Source: Lysobacterales bacterium
GTDB lineage: Bacteria; Pseudomonadota; Gammaproteobacteria; Xanthomonadales; Wenzhouxiangellaceae
Direction: 5' to 3'
Length of the DNA: 64,000 nt
Assembly: GCA_002722315.1 (NCBI GenBank)
Contig: PBLG01000010.1
Location: forward strand, 62,001 to 126,000
In this document: one piece after another, positions 1 through 8,779 of the stretch
Numbering within the stretch: position 1 is the first letter of the stretch
Layout: every line of letters begins with the position of its first letter
The notes under the pieces: model-generated
What the model saw: the letters and a program-made list of their open reading frames with translations, nothing else
Database searches by the model: none
Told to the model about the DNA's origin: nothing
Translations under genes and position numbers: made by a program

Positions 1-892
1 GGACCTTGCGGTTGGACACGACCTGCGAGGCCGCCTTCAGCGCTTCCACCGCCGGCACCGAGCTGCTGACCAGGATGGCCAGCGTGCGCGCGAACATCGC
101 CGCGGCCTGGGCCCGCACCAGCCCGCCGGCCAGCGGCAGCTTCAGCAACGCCGTATCAAGCCGCATTCGCGGGCCCGGCAGTCGCAGCAGCGAGGCGACC
201 GCGAATGTCAGCACGACCAGCGCCACGACGACCAGCAGGCCGTAGCTGGACACGAACGACGAGAGTTCAAGCAGGCTGCGCGTCATCAATGGCAGTTGCT
301 GGTCGGAATACTCGAACACGCTGACCACGCGCGGTACGACAAAGCCCAGCAGCCCCCAGACCACGCCCAGCGAGATCAGCGCCAGCAGCAGCGGGTAGAC
401 CAGCGCCACCGACACGCTGCGCGCCAGGGCCAGGCGGCGTTCCGCGTGATGCGCCAGCCGGGCGATGACCGAATCGAGCTTGCCGGCCTGCTCCGCAGCG
501 GCGATAGAGCGCGTGTACATCGCCGGAAACAGCGCCGGCTGCTCGGCCATCGCCTCGGACAGCGACTGGCCTTCCAGCACCCGCGCCCGAATCGAGGCCA
601 GCGGACGATTGACGCGCTTCGAATCCGACTGATCGGCCGCCAGCGACAGCACTTCCTCAAGCGGCAGTCCGGCTTTCAACAGCGCCGCCATCTGGCGCAG
701 GATCAGCGCCCGCTCGCGGCCCATCCGCGCGCCGCCGCGACCGGCGGCAGTGGCGCGTGCGACCGGGTGCACCTCCAGCGGCACCAGGCCGCGCTCGCGC
801 AGTTGCTGGCGCGCCATGCGCGCGGTGTCGGCCTGCACCACCCCGCTTACCTGGCGGGCGCCTTCCATGGCCTGGTATTCAAAGGCCGCCAT
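1..892 (-). CDS. gspF: Type II secretion system inner-membrane protein GspF (partial, C-terminus outside the window)
   Basis: Polytopic inner-membrane platform protein of the type II secretion system; the family couples the cytoplasmic ATPase to the pseudopilus. The visible 297 residues begin MAAFEYQAME, the usual GspF opening, followed by two T2SSF-type helical domains separated by a hydrophobic segment (about residues 165-190) and another near 210-230. Family members are about 400 residues, so roughly 100 C-terminal residues lie beyond base 1. The ATG at 892 overlaps the 3' end of the upstream DUF2520 gene by 14 nt, which suggests translational coupling. A PilC-type role cannot be fully excluded because no other gsp gene is visible. 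Confidence 0.85.
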   Translation of the reverse strand, partial: MAAFEYQAMEGARQVSGVVQADTARMARQQLRERGLVPLEVHPVARATAAGRGGARMGRERALILRQMAALLKAGLPLEEVLSLAADQSDSKRVNRPLASIRARVLEGQSLSEAMAEQPALFPAMYTRSIAAAEQAGKLDSVIARLAHHAERRLALARSVSVALVYPLLLALISLGVVWGLLGFVVPRVVSVFEYSDQQLPLMTRSLLELSSFVSSYGLLVVVALVVLTFAVASLLRLPGPRMRLDTALLKLPLAGGLVRAQAAAMFARTLAILVSSSVPAVEALKAASQVVSNRKV

Positions 893-1790
893 CGGCGCCT
901 CCCGAGCGAACAATGCCTGACTCCGCGAACAGCTCGCGAAGCGGATCCGGCAGGTATCCCGACCGCCCACCGTGCTTGCGCTCGGCCAGGTCGACCGCGG
1001 CGCGCGCCAGTGCCATGAACAGATCGTTTCCCGCCACCCCCGGCGTGCGTGCAAGTTTCTCGCAGACCGCCCGGTCGCCGCGCTCGATGGGGCCGGTCAA
1101 CGCCTGCACCGGGCCGACGCGTTCGATGTTGGCAAGACCGGCGCGCTGCAGCGCGACGATGACCTTCAGCGCCTGCTCGTGCGCCAGTCCGGCCGATTCG
1201 GCAAGCCCCAGCGCCAGGTCGTCGAGTACGTTCAGGAAATTGCTGGCCGCGATGGTCGCCGCGTGGTAGCGCCGCTTGTCGACCGGGTCGAACCGCATGG
1301 TTGCCGCACCGATTTGGGCAAACGCCGCAAGCACGCTATCCAGCACCTCGTCGTCCCCCTCGCCCAGCGCATGGCTGCCGGCGAAGGTCTCGACTGCACG
1401 GGAAGGGTCGCTGAACGGACATACCGGGTGAACCGAAGCCACGGGGCGGCCGATCGGCCGCAGCACTTCGGCAGGCTCGGCCCCGGAGACGTGAAACGCC
1501 AGCGCGGGGCCGGCCCCGGGCTCGCGGTCTTTTCCGCCCAACGTTTCGGCGATATCCGTTGCGATCGACGCCAGCCGGCCGTCCGGCGCGGCCAGCATCA
1601 GCCAGTCTCCTGCGTCAATGCGCTCCAGGCGCTCGACTGCGCTGCCCTGGCCGATGAATGAAGCCGCCTCGCGCGCGCTTTCGACGCTGCGGTTCAGCAC
1701 CTGGCCGATCGAGAACGTCCCGGCCTCCGCCCACAACCGGGCCAGGCTTCGCCCGACGCGTCCGCAACCGACGATATGCAGTGTAGTCAT
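879..1790 (-). CDS. Rossmann-fold DUF2520 oxidoreductase-like protein
   Basis: 303 residues. The N-terminus carries a GCGRVG dinucleotide-binding turn at about residues 7-12, as in ProC-like NADP oxidoreductases. The rest resembles the DUF2520 C-terminal half, including a helical region after FDPVDKRRYHAA. The substrate is unknown; the family is generally annotated as a putative NAD(P)-binding or short-chain-dehydrogenase-like protein. The start at 1790 is preferred because its ATG forms an ATGA overlap with the stop of the rhomboid gene; an in-frame ATG at 1796 is the alternative. It lies between rhomboid and gspF genes in a tightly packed minus-strand run. Confidence 0.78.
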   Translation of the reverse strand: MTTLHIVGCGRVGRSLARLWAEAGTFSIGQVLNRSVESAREAASFIGQGSAVERLERIDAGDWLMLAAPDGRLASIATDIAETLGGKDREPGAGPALAFHVSGAEPAEVLRPIGRPVASVHPVCPFSDPSRAVETFAGSHALGEGDDEVLDSVLAAFAQIGAATMRFDPVDKRRYHAATIAASNFLNVLDDLALGLAESAGLAHEQALKVIVALQRAGLANIERVGPVQALTGPIERGDRAVCEKLARTPGVAGNDLFMALARAAVDLAERKHGGRSGYLPDPLRELFAESGIVRSGGADGGL

Positions 1791-2473
1791 CGCCATCGAT
1801 CGTCCGGCTCCCGCCACGGCTCGTGCGAATCGTCTTCCGGAATCTCCTCGTCTTCCCACTCGTAGCGCTTCATCGGCGGCCGATCCCAGTCGCGGTAGCG
1901 CAGCGCCATCGCAACGCCCAGCGCCAAGCCGCTCGCGTGCAGCTCCCAGCTCATGGTGGGTCCGGCCGGCAGCACGCCCCAGATCATCGAGCCGTACATG
2001 AACCAGATCACCAGCGCGGCGCCGATCGAACGCAGGTCGCGCCGGATCACGCCTGAAATGAAGACGAAGGCCAGCAGCCCGTAGATGACGCCGCTGGCGC
2101 CGATATGCACGCTGCTGCGGGCAAAGACCCAGGCCAGCAGGCCGGAGCCGATCCAGATGGCCGGCAACGCGCGCAGCGCGGAATTCGGGTACAGGAACAG
2201 CATCATCGTGCCGCCGATCAGCAGCGGCAGCGTATTGGATGCGATATGGCCGAGGTTGTAGTGCAGCAGCGGTGTGGTGACCAGGCCGAGCAGGCCTATC
2301 CCTTCACGCGGTATCAGGCCGTAGCGAATCAGGCCGATGCGTGAAAACTGGTCGAACATGAACACCGACCACATCACGACCACGAAACCGACGACGATCT
2401 TGAGCGCCAGCACGAAGTTTCTTCCCGCGCGCGGCGAGGCCGTGTACTCGGGATCCGGAACGTGAACCCGCAT
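1787..2473 (-). CDS. Rhomboid family intramembrane serine protease
   Basis: 228 residues, mostly membrane helices. The rhomboid catalytic dyad is present: Ser127 in the GASG motif and His179 in a later helix. The supporting HxxxxHxxxN set (His71, His76, Asn80) lies in the segment preceding the catalytic helix. The enzyme cleaves transmembrane substrates within the inner membrane; its substrate cannot be told from sequence. The C-terminal tail from about residue 195 is hydrophilic and rich in Asp, Glu and Arg, probably cytoplasmic. The ATG at 2473 overlaps the plsC stop (TGATG), which decides the start over a longer upstream reading. Confidence 0.85.
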   Translation of the reverse strand: MRVHVPDPEYTASPRAGRNFVLALKIVVGFVVVMWSVFMFDQFSRIGLIRYGLIPREGIGLLGLVTTPLLHYNLGHIASNTLPLLIGGTMMLFLYPNSALRALPAIWIGSGLLAWVFARSSVHIGASGVIYGLLAFVFISGVIRRDLRSIGAALVIWFMYGSMIWGVLPAGPTMSWELHASGLALGVAMALRYRDWDRPPMKRYEWEDEEIPEDDSHEPWREPDDRWR

Positions 2474-3282
2474 CAGGCCTCGCCGCCGGGCCCGGCCCGG
2501 TGCTGCGCGAGCGGCGCGGCGATCGCGGCACGGGTACGCGAACACAGCTCGGTCACGGCTTCATCGACCGTCCCGGCGCCCGGCTGGATCGGCGGATGCA
2601 CGACGAGCCTGGCGCAGCCGGGCCGAATGCGAAACGACCCCGGCGGCAGCATCTCGCGCGTACCGATCACGGTCATGGGGAGGACCGGAAGGTTGCGGTC
2701 CACGGCCACGCGGAAGGCGCCCTTGCGGAACTTGATCAATTCACCGGTGCGGCTGCGCGTGCCCTCGGGAAAGAACAGCACGCCGGTGCCCGGCGGCAAT
2801 CGACCCACGGCGCTGTTGATGGCTTCCCGGGCCTGGTCGGGATTGCCGCGGTCGATGAAGATGTGCCCGATGGCCCGGCAGCCCTGGGCAATGAACGGCA
2901 GCTTGCCGATCTCGGCCTTCATCACCCAGCGCAGGTCGAGGCCGCAGAAGCCGTAGATCAGCGGGATGTCGTACTGGCTCTGGTGATTGGCCACCACTAC
3001 GTAGCTCTGCCCGGGGTCGATGTGCTCGGCACCCTCGATCTCGACCCGCATCGGCGTCATATAGGCGATGAACCGGGCCCAGCGCGCGGCCACGCCGAGG
3101 TTGGCCTGGCGCTGCAGCCCGAATGCGCACATCCCCATGGCGGCCAACGCGCCGACGACGGTAAAGACGGCAGCGGCCGGTATGAGCACCAGCCACTGCC
3201 ACAGTGGGTAAAACGCCAGCAGCCAGTGCTCGAATGCACCGGCCGCGCGTGAGCCCGAATCTATTCGACCGCTTTCTTCCAT
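2473..3282 (-). CDS. plsC: 1-acyl-sn-glycerol-3-phosphate acyltransferase (PlsC family)
   Basis: Acyltransferase of 269 residues that would add an acyl chain to lysophosphatidic acid in phospholipid synthesis at the inner membrane. It has two N-terminal hydrophobic segments (about residues 20-55), the catalytic HX4D motif as NHQSQYD (His100, Asp105) and the substrate-binding FPEGTRS at 171-177. These are the standard PlsC signatures. It heads the rhomboid-DUF2520-gspF run, with 1 nt overlap to the rhomboid gene. A lysophospholipid or ornithine-lipid acyltransferase of the same fold is the main alternative, since genomes often have several PlsC paralogues. Confidence 0.88.
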   Translation of the reverse strand: MEESGRIDSGSRAAGAFEHWLLAFYPLWQWLVLIPAAAVFTVVGALAAMGMCAFGLQRQANLGVAARWARFIAYMTPMRVEIEGAEHIDPGQSYVVVANHQSQYDIPLIYGFCGLDLRWVMKAEIGKLPFIAQGCRAIGHIFIDRGNPDQAREAINSAVGRLPPGTGVLFFPEGTRSRTGELIKFRKGAFRVAVDRNLPVLPMTVIGTREMLPPGSFRIRPGCARLVVHPPIQPGAGTVDEAVTELCSRTRAAIAAPLAQHRAGPGGEA

Positions 3283-3346
3283 GTCGCGATTCTAACCTGC
3301 GCGAACGCCGCATCCCTGTTGCATCGGCGACCACGCGAGGCGTACC

Positions 3347-3709
3347 TCATCCATGCCGCAGGTACGCCAGCAGCGCTCGGAATTCGTCGAGACCGAGTTC
3401 GTCGCGGTACACGAGAACGCGGCGAGTCTGTCCGTCGGGCGCGACCAGCCTGAGCGCGACGAAAAGGCCGGTGACGGCCTCCCCGTCCAGGCGGCCGCGC
3501 ATCCCGTCCAGCGCAGGACTCGCGCTTCGGTCCAGCCTGATGGTGTGCGTCTCCGGGCGGACGAGGCTGCGGCCGGCCGCCAGCACCACGGCCAGCGCAA
3601 GCGCGACCCCTGCGGCCGCCGGCATGCCGGACATCGCGATCGAAACAACGGCAAGAAGGGAGATCAACGAGACGGTCGTCGGCCTGATCCGACCGCGACG
3701 CGTGTGCAT
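3347..3709 (-). CDS. ygfX: YgfX (CptA)-like membrane protein paired with SdhE
   Basis: 120 residues with two closely spaced hydrophobic segments (about residues 14-45) and a soluble C-terminal half ending in a pattern typical of the YgfX family: VYRDELGLDEFRALLAYLR. In enterobacteria ygfX lies directly after sdhE (ygfY) and was first described as the toxin half of a proposed toxin-antitoxin pair; a physical link to SdhE is also reported. Here the ATG at 3709 lies 1 nt beyond the sdhE stop, the same order and coupling. Function beyond this association is unresolved. Confidence 0.7.
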   Translation of the reverse strand: MHTRRGRIRPTTVSLISLLAVVSIAMSGMPAAAGVALALAVVLAAGRSLVRPETHTIRLDRSASPALDGMRGRLDGEAVTGLFVALRLVAPDGQTRRVLVYRDELGLDEFRALLAYLRHG

Positions 3710-3710
3710 T

Positions 3711-4004
3711 TCAGCCGCCAAGCCCGTCCCTGTCACGGGTTGCGGCCGGTTCGACGACCTGGTCGACCATGGCCGCAAGGTTCGGGTCGTCGGGCCTGGA
3801 GCGCCCCATGCACCAGTCCCAGAGCTGGTCGTCCTCGCTTTCCAGCAGGCGCTCGAAGTTCGCCCGGTCCGAAGCATCGGCTCCGGGCCAGCGCTCGGCC
3901 AGCCAGCGCTCCAGCAGCGCGTCGAGCTCGCGCATGCCGCGCCGACAGCGCCAGCGCAGGCGCGAAGCAGTGGCGTGATCCGGATCCGGCGAAAAATTCC
4001 CCAT
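3711..4004 (-). CDS. sdhE: SdhE, FAD assembly factor for succinate dehydrogenase
   Basis: 97-residue small acidic protein that assists covalent attachment of FAD to SdhA. The diagnostic RGxxE motif is present in CRRGMRELD (Arg22, Gly23, Glu26), followed by the helical bundle with DQLWDWCMGR. It is the sixth gene of the sdh operon, 13 nt after sdhB, and is followed at once by ygfX. Length is slightly above the usual 80-90 residues because of a short N-terminal extension before the RLRWRC segment; no better downstream start exists. Confidence 0.93.
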   Translation of the reverse strand: MGNFSPDPDHATASRLRWRCRRGMRELDALLERWLAERWPGADASDRANFERLLESEDDQLWDWCMGRSRPDDPNLAAMVDQVVEPAATRDRDGLGG

Positions 4005-4017
4005 CGACGGCCGCGGC

Positions 4018-4803
4018 CTACATGCCCTGGCGCGCCAGCATCATCTTCTTGATCTCGGCAATCGCCTTGGCCGGGTTGAGGCCCTTGGGACAGGTCTGGG
4101 CGCAGTTCATGATCGTGTGGCAGCGATACAGCTTGAACGGATCCTCGAGTTCGTCCAGGCGCTCTCCGGTGGCCTCGTCGCGCGAATCGACCAGCCAGCG
4201 ATAAGCCTGCAGCAGGACCGCCGGGCCAAGGTAACGATCGCCGTTCCACCAGTAGCTCGGGCACGAGGTGGTGCAGCAGGCGCACAGGATGCACTCGTAC
4301 AGCCCGTCGAGATACTCGCGGTCTTCGGGCGTCTGCAGCCGTTCCTTGTCGGGCGGCGCAGGGCTCTGCGTGCGGATCCAGGGCCGAATCGACGCGTACT
4401 GGGCGTAGAAATGCGTCAGATCGGGCACCAGGTCCTTGATCACCGGCATGTGCGGCAGCGGATAGAGCTTGACGTCGCCCTTGATTTCGTCGATGCCCTT
4501 GGTGCACGCCAGCGTGTTGGTGCCGTCGATGTTGAACGCGCAGGAGCCGCAGATGCCTTCGCGGCACGAACGCCGGAAGGTCAGCGTGGGATCCATCTCG
4601 TTCTTGATCTTGATGATCGCGTCGAGCACCATCGGGCCGCAGTCGTCAAGGTCGACGTCGTAGCTGTCGATGCGCGGGTTCTGGCCGCTGTCCGGGTCCC
4701 AGCGATAAATGCGGAACGTCTTGACGTTGCTTGCACCGTCGGGCGCCGGGTAGTGTTTGCCCTTGGTGATGCGCGAGTTCTTCGGGAGTCTGAATTCAGC
4801 CAT
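4018..4803 (-). CDS. sdhB: Succinate dehydrogenase iron-sulfur subunit
   Basis: Electron-transfer subunit of complex II, 261 residues, carrying three clusters between SdhA and the membrane quinone site. The [2Fe-2S] ligands are Cys80, Cys85, Cys88 and Cys100 in CREGICGSC and TLAC. The ferredoxin-like half has [11 protein letters not shown] (Cys171, 174, 177, 181) and [14 protein letters not shown] (Cys228, 234, 238), giving the [4Fe-4S] and [3Fe-4S] sites. All ligands are intact. The gene follows sdhA by 48 nt in the sdhCDAB order. Confidence 0.97.
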   Translation of the reverse strand: MAEFRLPKNSRITKGKHYPAPDGASNVKTFRIYRWDPDSGQNPRIDSYDVDLDDCGPMVLDAIIKIKNEMDPTLTFRRSCREGICGSCAFNIDGTNTLACTKGIDEIKGDVKLYPLPHMPVIKDLVPDLTHFYAQYASIRPWIRTQSPAPPDKERLQTPEDREYLDGLYECILCACCTTSCPSYWWNGDRYLGPAVLLQAYRWLVDSRDEATGERLDELEDPFKLYRCHTIMNCAQTCPKGLNPAKAIAEIKKMMLARQGM

Positions 4804-4851
4804 TTCGCTACCGTTGGTTCGGAGTGTGGTGCGTTGTCGATGCCATTCGTG

Positions 4852-6642
4852 TCAGTACGTCCGCTTCTTGGCGGGTACCACTTCCACGTCGTCGGACAGC
4901 GTGTACATGTGCACCGGTCGATAGTCGATGCTGGTGTTGCCGGAGTCGTCGAACCAGATCAGGGAATGCTTCATCCAGTTCTCATCGTCGCGGTCCGGGT
5001 GGTCCTCGTGGGCATGAGCGCCGCGGCTTTCCTTGCGGTTTTCCGCCGAGACCATGGTCGTGACGGCGTTGCCCAGCAGGTTGCGAAGCTCCAGGGTCTC
5101 GACCAGGTCGGAGTTCCAGATCAGCGAGCGGTCGGAAACCTTGACGTCGTCGAACATGCCGCGTACTTCGTTGATGCGCTCGACGCCATGCTTGAGGCTG
5201 TCGTTGGTCCGAAACACCGCCGCATCTTCCTGCATGACGCGCTGCATGCGGTCGCGGATATCGGCAGTGGAGTTGTCGCCGTCGGCATGCCGGATACGGT
5301 CGAATTCGCCGGCCAGCCCGTCGACGATGCTCTCAGGAAGCGTCGGGTGCGACTGGTTGGGCTGGAGGTTGGCGCCGCATTTCTTGGCCACGGCGCGGCC
5401 GAACACGATCAGGTCGAGCAGCGAATTGGAGCCCAGCCGGTTGGCGCCGTGGACCGAAACGCAGGCGGCCTCGCCGATCGCGTAGAGCCCCGGCACGATC
5501 GAATCCGGGTCGCCGTCCTTGAGCGTTACCACCTCGCCGTGGTAGTTGGTCGGGATGCCGCCCATGTTGTAGTGAACGGTCGGCAACACCGGTATTGGTT
5601 CCTTGGTCACGTCCACGCCGGCAAAGATTCGCGCCGTCTCGGCAATCCCGGGCAGCCGCTCGTTGATCACCTCGGGGCCCAGGTGCTGCAGATTGAGGTG
5701 GATGTGATCCTTGTTGGCACCGACGCCGCGCCCCTCACGGATTTCGATCGTCATGGACCGCGAGACTACGTCGCGCGAGGCCAGGTCCTTGGCGTTCGGC
5801 GCGTAGCGCTCCATGAAGCGCTCGCCGTCGGAATTGGTCAGGTAGCCGCCCTCGCCCCTCACACCCTCGGTAATCAGGCAGCCTGCGCCGAAAACGCCGG
5901 TGGGATGAAACTGGACGAACTCCATATCCTGCAGCGGCAGCCCGGCACGCAGCACCATGCCGTTGCCGTCTCCGGTGCAGGTGTGGGCCGAGGTGGCGGA
6001 CATGTAGGCGCGGCCGTAGCCGCCGGTGGCCAGGATGACCGCATGTGCCCGGAACAGGTGCAGCGTGCCGGTGGCAAGATCCCATGCCAGCACGCCGCGG
6101 CAGACGCCGTCGTCGTCCATCACCAGGTCGATGGCGAAGTACTCGATGAAGAACTGCGCTTCGTGTTTGAGCGACTGCTGGTAAAGCGTATGCAGGATGG
6201 CGTGGCCGGTTCGGTCGGCCGCCGCGCAGGTGCGCTGCGCCGTGCCCTCGCCGAAGTGCGTGGTCATGCCGCCGAACGGGCGCTGGTAGATCTTGCCCTT
6301 TTCGGTTCGCGAGAACGGAACGCCGAAATGCTCCAGCTCGATCACCGACGGAATGGCCTCGCGGCACATGTACTCGATGGCGTCCTGGTCGCCCAGCCAG
6401 TCCGAGCCCTTGATGGTGTCGTACATGTGCCAGCGCCAGTCGTCCTCGCCCATGTTGCCGAGCGCGGCGCTCATGCCGCCCTGGGCGGCAACCGTGTGCG
6501 ATCGCGTCGGGAATACCTTGGTGACGCAGGCGGTGTTCAGACCGGTTGCGGCGAGACCCATGGTTGCGCGCAGGCCGGCGCCGCCGGCGCCGACGACAAC
6601 CACGTCGTATTCATGCTTTTCGATGTTGTAGCTGTGAGACAT
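4852..6642 (-). CDS. sdhA: Succinate dehydrogenase flavoprotein subunit
   Basis: Catalytic subunit of complex II, 596 residues, oxidising succinate to fumarate at the cytoplasmic face of the inner membrane. The FAD-binding GAGGAG is at residues 18-23, followed by the SHTVAAQGG segment around the histidine expected to carry covalent FAD (His49). FHPTG and RGEGG active-site segments and the C-terminal [18 protein letters not shown] block are intact. Length matches the family. It is separated from sdhD by about 120 bp, the widest gap in the operon. Confidence 0.98.
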   Translation of the reverse strand: MSHSYNIEKHEYDVVVVGAGGAGLRATMGLAATGLNTACVTKVFPTRSHTVAAQGGMSAALGNMGEDDWRWHMYDTIKGSDWLGDQDAIEYMCREAIPSVIELEHFGVPFSRTEKGKIYQRPFGGMTTHFGEGTAQRTCAAADRTGHAILHTLYQQSLKHEAQFFIEYFAIDLVMDDDGVCRGVLAWDLATGTLHLFRAHAVILATGGYGRAYMSATSAHTCTGDGNGMVLRAGLPLQDMEFVQFHPTGVFGAGCLITEGVRGEGGYLTNSDGERFMERYAPNAKDLASRDVVSRSMTIEIREGRGVGANKDHIHLNLQHLGPEVINERLPGIAETARIFAGVDVTKEPIPVLPTVHYNMGGIPTNYHGEVVTLKDGDPDSIVPGLYAIGEAACVSVHGANRLGSNSLLDLIVFGRAVAKKCGANLQPNQSHPTLPESIVDGLAGEFDRIRHADGDNSTADIRDRMQRVMQEDAAVFRTNDSLKHGVERINEVRGMFDDVKVSDRSLIWNSDLVETLELRNLLGNAVTTMVSAENRKESRGAHAHEDHPDRDDENWMKHSLIWFDDSGNTSIDYRPVHMYTLSDDVEVVPAKKRTY

Positions 6643-6762
6643 TCAGGTTCCAGCGATTATTGTTCAGGTTCTTTTCGATTCGATTGCAGGTGGACCGGGC
6701 TTCGACGGGCTCTCGCGCGAGGCCGCAAGGCTCTGCCCAGCGTCCTTCGTTCGCGATCGTTG

Positions 6763-7146
6763 TCAGCCGGTGAGGGCCACTTTCAGGATCGCGACAATCG
6801 ATACGACTGCGCCGGCCAGCGCGGCGGCGGCGACCAGGATCTGGAGCGTGACTTCCAGCGCGCGGCGGTGCACATAGTCCTCGATGACCACCTGCATGCC
6901 GAGGCGCGCGTGATAAAACGTCGAGCCCGCCAGCAGCACGGCCATTGCCGCATTCCACGGCGACGCGATCCAGTCCCGCGCCGCAACATAGTCGGCGCCG
7001 GCCAGAACGGCCAGCGTCCAGACCAGCCAAAGCGTCAGCGGCACCAGCAGGATCGCGCTGAACCGCTGGGCCCACCAGTGGTGGACGCCGCTCCCTGCCG
7101 AACCGTGATTGATAGCTCTCTCGAGGGGGTTGCGTAGCGCTTTCAT
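6763..7146 (-). CDS. sdhD: Succinate dehydrogenase membrane anchor subunit SdhD
   Basis: 127 residues, three predicted transmembrane helices (about 30-50, 60-80, 100-122). HARLGMQVVIEDYVH contains the histidine that in SdhD ligates heme b, and an aspartate/tyrosine pair expected near the quinone site. With SdhC it anchors SdhAB in the membrane and forms the ubiquinone pocket. The ATG at 7146 overlaps the sdhC stop by four bases (ATGA), which fixes the start. Confidence 0.93.
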   Translation of the reverse strand: MKALRNPLERAINHGSAGSGVHHWWAQRFSAILLVPLTLWLVWTLAVLAGADYVAARDWIASPWNAAMAVLLAGSTFYHARLGMQVVIEDYVHRRALEVTLQILVAAAALAGAVVSIVAILKVALTG

Positions 7147-7520
7147 ATCAGGCCTCCCCAGACAACTGCCGTCAGTACGACTGCCAGGATAACGACCATC
7201 CAGCCGCTGGCGCGCGCGGGCTTGAGGTCGAGCATGGTGCCGGTATCCCAAAGCAGGTGCCGGATGCCGTTGAGCAGGTGGTAGAAGAGCGCAAGCGTCC
7301 AGCCGATCAACGCCACCAGCACCAGCGGCGACGACATGAAACCGATCATCGATTGATAAGCCTGCTCGCCCTGCGCAAGCGCCACCAGCCAGGCCACCAT
7401 GAGAACCGTGCCCACGCTCAGCAGAACGCCGGAAATTCGATGCATGATCGACAGCACCGAGGTCCACTGCGGACGGTAGATCTGAAGATGAGGCGATAAC
7501 GGCCGTTGGTTGGTTTCCAT
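7143..7520 (-). CDS. sdhC: Succinate dehydrogenase cytochrome b556 subunit SdhC
   Basis: 125 residues with three membrane helices. The N-terminal RPLSPHLQIYR and SIMHRISG segments are the SdhC family signature; the Ser and Arg of HRISG lie at the quinone site, and FYHLLNGIRHLLWD holds the heme histidine. The ATG at 7520 is chosen over an in-frame TTG two codons upstream. It follows the small SdhAF4-like gene by 70 nt. Confidence 0.95.
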   Translation of the reverse strand: METNQRPLSPHLQIYRPQWTSVLSIMHRISGVLLSVGTVLMVAWLVALAQGEQAYQSMIGFMSSPLVLVALIGWTLALFYHLLNGIRHLLWDTGTMLDLKPARASGWMVVILAVVLTAVVWGGLI

Positions 7521-7590
7521 TCTCAAAATCCGTGGTTCGGTTCAGTGCTTCAAGAAAAGCGAAGTTACACGCAGGCGTCAAGACCCGTAT

Positions 7591-7839
7591 TCAGAAGTCG
7601 ATGCAGCGGCCGTTCTTTTCCCAGTCGCCGTAGCGCACGGGATCCGGCCCCTTGCATCCGCCGATTTCACGAGGCTGCTCGGCGCCGTCTTTCGACGCCT
7701 CCCCGTCCTCGGCATCGCGACCGCCGCGAGGCGAGCCGGAATCCTTGTGTCCCGGATCGCCGGCGCCGCTGTCGTGGTTCCGGGTGCCCCCGGTTGTTGC
7801 GGATTTCGGCGGGTTCGAACAGGCTTCTGTATCATTCAT
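7591..7839 (-). CDS. SdhAF4-like succinate dehydrogenase assembly factor (DUF1674)
   Basis: 82-residue hydrophilic protein. Its C-terminus, GPDPVRYGDWEKNGRCIDF, is the hallmark of the DUF1674/SDHAF4 family, in which the conserved RYGDWE-KGR-DF tail contacts flavinylated SdhA and protects it before it joins SdhB. The N-terminal 55 residues are Gly/Asp/Glu/Lys-rich and look disordered, as in the family. It is the first gene of the sdh operon, so one operon encodes both SdhAF4 and SdhE-type assembly factors. Start is the ATG at 7839; only 32 nt separate it from the divergent ygfZ start. Confidence 0.8.
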   Translation of the reverse strand: MNDTEACSNPPKSATTGGTRNHDSGAGDPGHKDSGSPRGGRDAEDGEASKDGAEQPREIGGCKGPDPVRYGDWEKNGRCIDF

Positions 7840-7871
7840 GATTGCTTATTTTACCGACATGGTGTGATCGG

Positions 7872-8678
7872 ATGTCACAGCTTGACCACATTCCTTCGAT
7901 TCGTCTTCGCGCCATCGAGGTGACCGGCCCGGACGCGATCGCTTTCATGCAATCGCAATTGACTCTCGATGTCGAGGCCATTGCCGATTCGAGGCTGCAC
8001 CCGGCTGCATGGTGCAGCCCGGACGGTCGTGCGGACGCGGTCCTGCTGATCGGCGTCCATTCCGACGGCGTCTGGCTGGTGCTGCCCGAATCCCTGGTAG
8101 CGCCCATCTTCAAGCGTGCCCGAATGTTCAGCATCGGCCGAAAGGTCGCGCTCGAGCCGGACGTTGCCGCGCTCCCCGTGCTCGGGCCGGTCGCCCAGGA
8201 GGGGCGCGTGCTGGAACTGGCGCAGGATCGGGACCGCTCGCTGCTCCTCGGCGAACCCGAAGACGCCGCGGCGATCGATTCGGACGTGCTTCCGGACCAG
8301 TGGCTGCAGGCCGATATCGGATGCGCGATGCCGTGGATCTTACCCGAGACTGCCGGGGCATACCTGCCGCAGATGCTGGGGCTGGAAGCGATCGGCGGAC
8401 TGAGCTACAGGAAGGGCTGCTTTCCCGGGCAGGAAGTCATCGCGCGCGTTCATTACCGGGGCCGGGTCACGCGTCGAACGGCCCGATTCCGACTGGCCGC
8501 CGATGTGCCGCCCGTACCCGGCAGCACCTTCGAGCTTGCCGGAAAACCGGCCCAGGTGCTGTATGCGGTCGTCGAGTCCGGCGAGACGGGAAGCGTGGTC
8601 GGCCTGGCGGTGGTCTCGATTGACGCCGAACCGGGCGCGGAAATCGATGTCGGATCGTCGGCTGGAACGCTGTTGTGA
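7872..8678 (+). CDS. ygfZ: YgfZ/GcvT family folate-binding protein
   Basis: 268 residues of the GcvT-like fold. The signature KGCFPGQE is at 181-188, containing the conserved cysteine (Cys183) of YgfZ/Iba57 proteins, which use tetrahydrofolate and support maturation or repair of certain Fe-S enzymes such as radical-SAM proteins. The ATG at 7872 (MSQLDHIPS) is chosen; an in-frame TTG at 7842 would overlap the divergent gene's start. Its head-to-head position with a complex II operon fits a shared Fe-S/flavin biogenesis theme, though this is inference. Confidence 0.9.
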   Translation: MSQLDHIPSIRLRAIEVTGPDAIAFMQSQLTLDVEAIADSRLHPAAWCSPDGRADAVLLIGVHSDGVWLVLPESLVAPIFKRARMFSIGRKVALEPDVAALPVLGPVAQEGRVLELAQDRDRSLLLGEPEDAAAIDSDVLPDQWLQADIGCAMPWILPETAGAYLPQMLGLEAIGGLSYRKGCFPGQEVIARVHYRGRVTRRTARFRLAADVPPVPGSTFELAGKPAQVLYAVVESGETGSVVGLAVVSIDAEPGAEIDVGSSAGTLL

Positions 8679-8713
8679 GCAAATATCTTTGTGCTAATAT
8701 TCCAACCGATAAT

Positions 8714-8751
8714 TGAATTTCCCATCAAGCACTTACGGGAAAAAATTCAAC
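8714..8751 (+). other. Hairpin in the leader of the PhnD-like gene
   Basis: TTGAATTTCCC and its near complement GGGAAAAAATTCAA flank a 13-nt loop between ygfZ and the binding-protein gene; the right arm has three extra A residues. It lies 28 nt upstream of the ATG. It could end ygfZ transcription or act in the leader; there is no clear U-run after it, so neither role is shown. Confidence 0.35.
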
Positions 8752-8779
8752 AAGATCAACAAATGGGGTAGACAGACCG

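Noticed and set aside
4117..7137. About 1000-codon open frame antisense to the sdh genes
   Set aside because: High GC content keeps the opposite strand open; sequence is Arg/His/Val-rich without domains, and sdhBADC fully explain the DNA.
7863..7879. CRP/FNR-like TGTGA-TCACA palindrome between SdhAF4 and ygfZ
   Set aside because: The half-sites are 7 bp apart rather than 6, and the site covers the ygfZ start codon; too weak to call as a CRP site.
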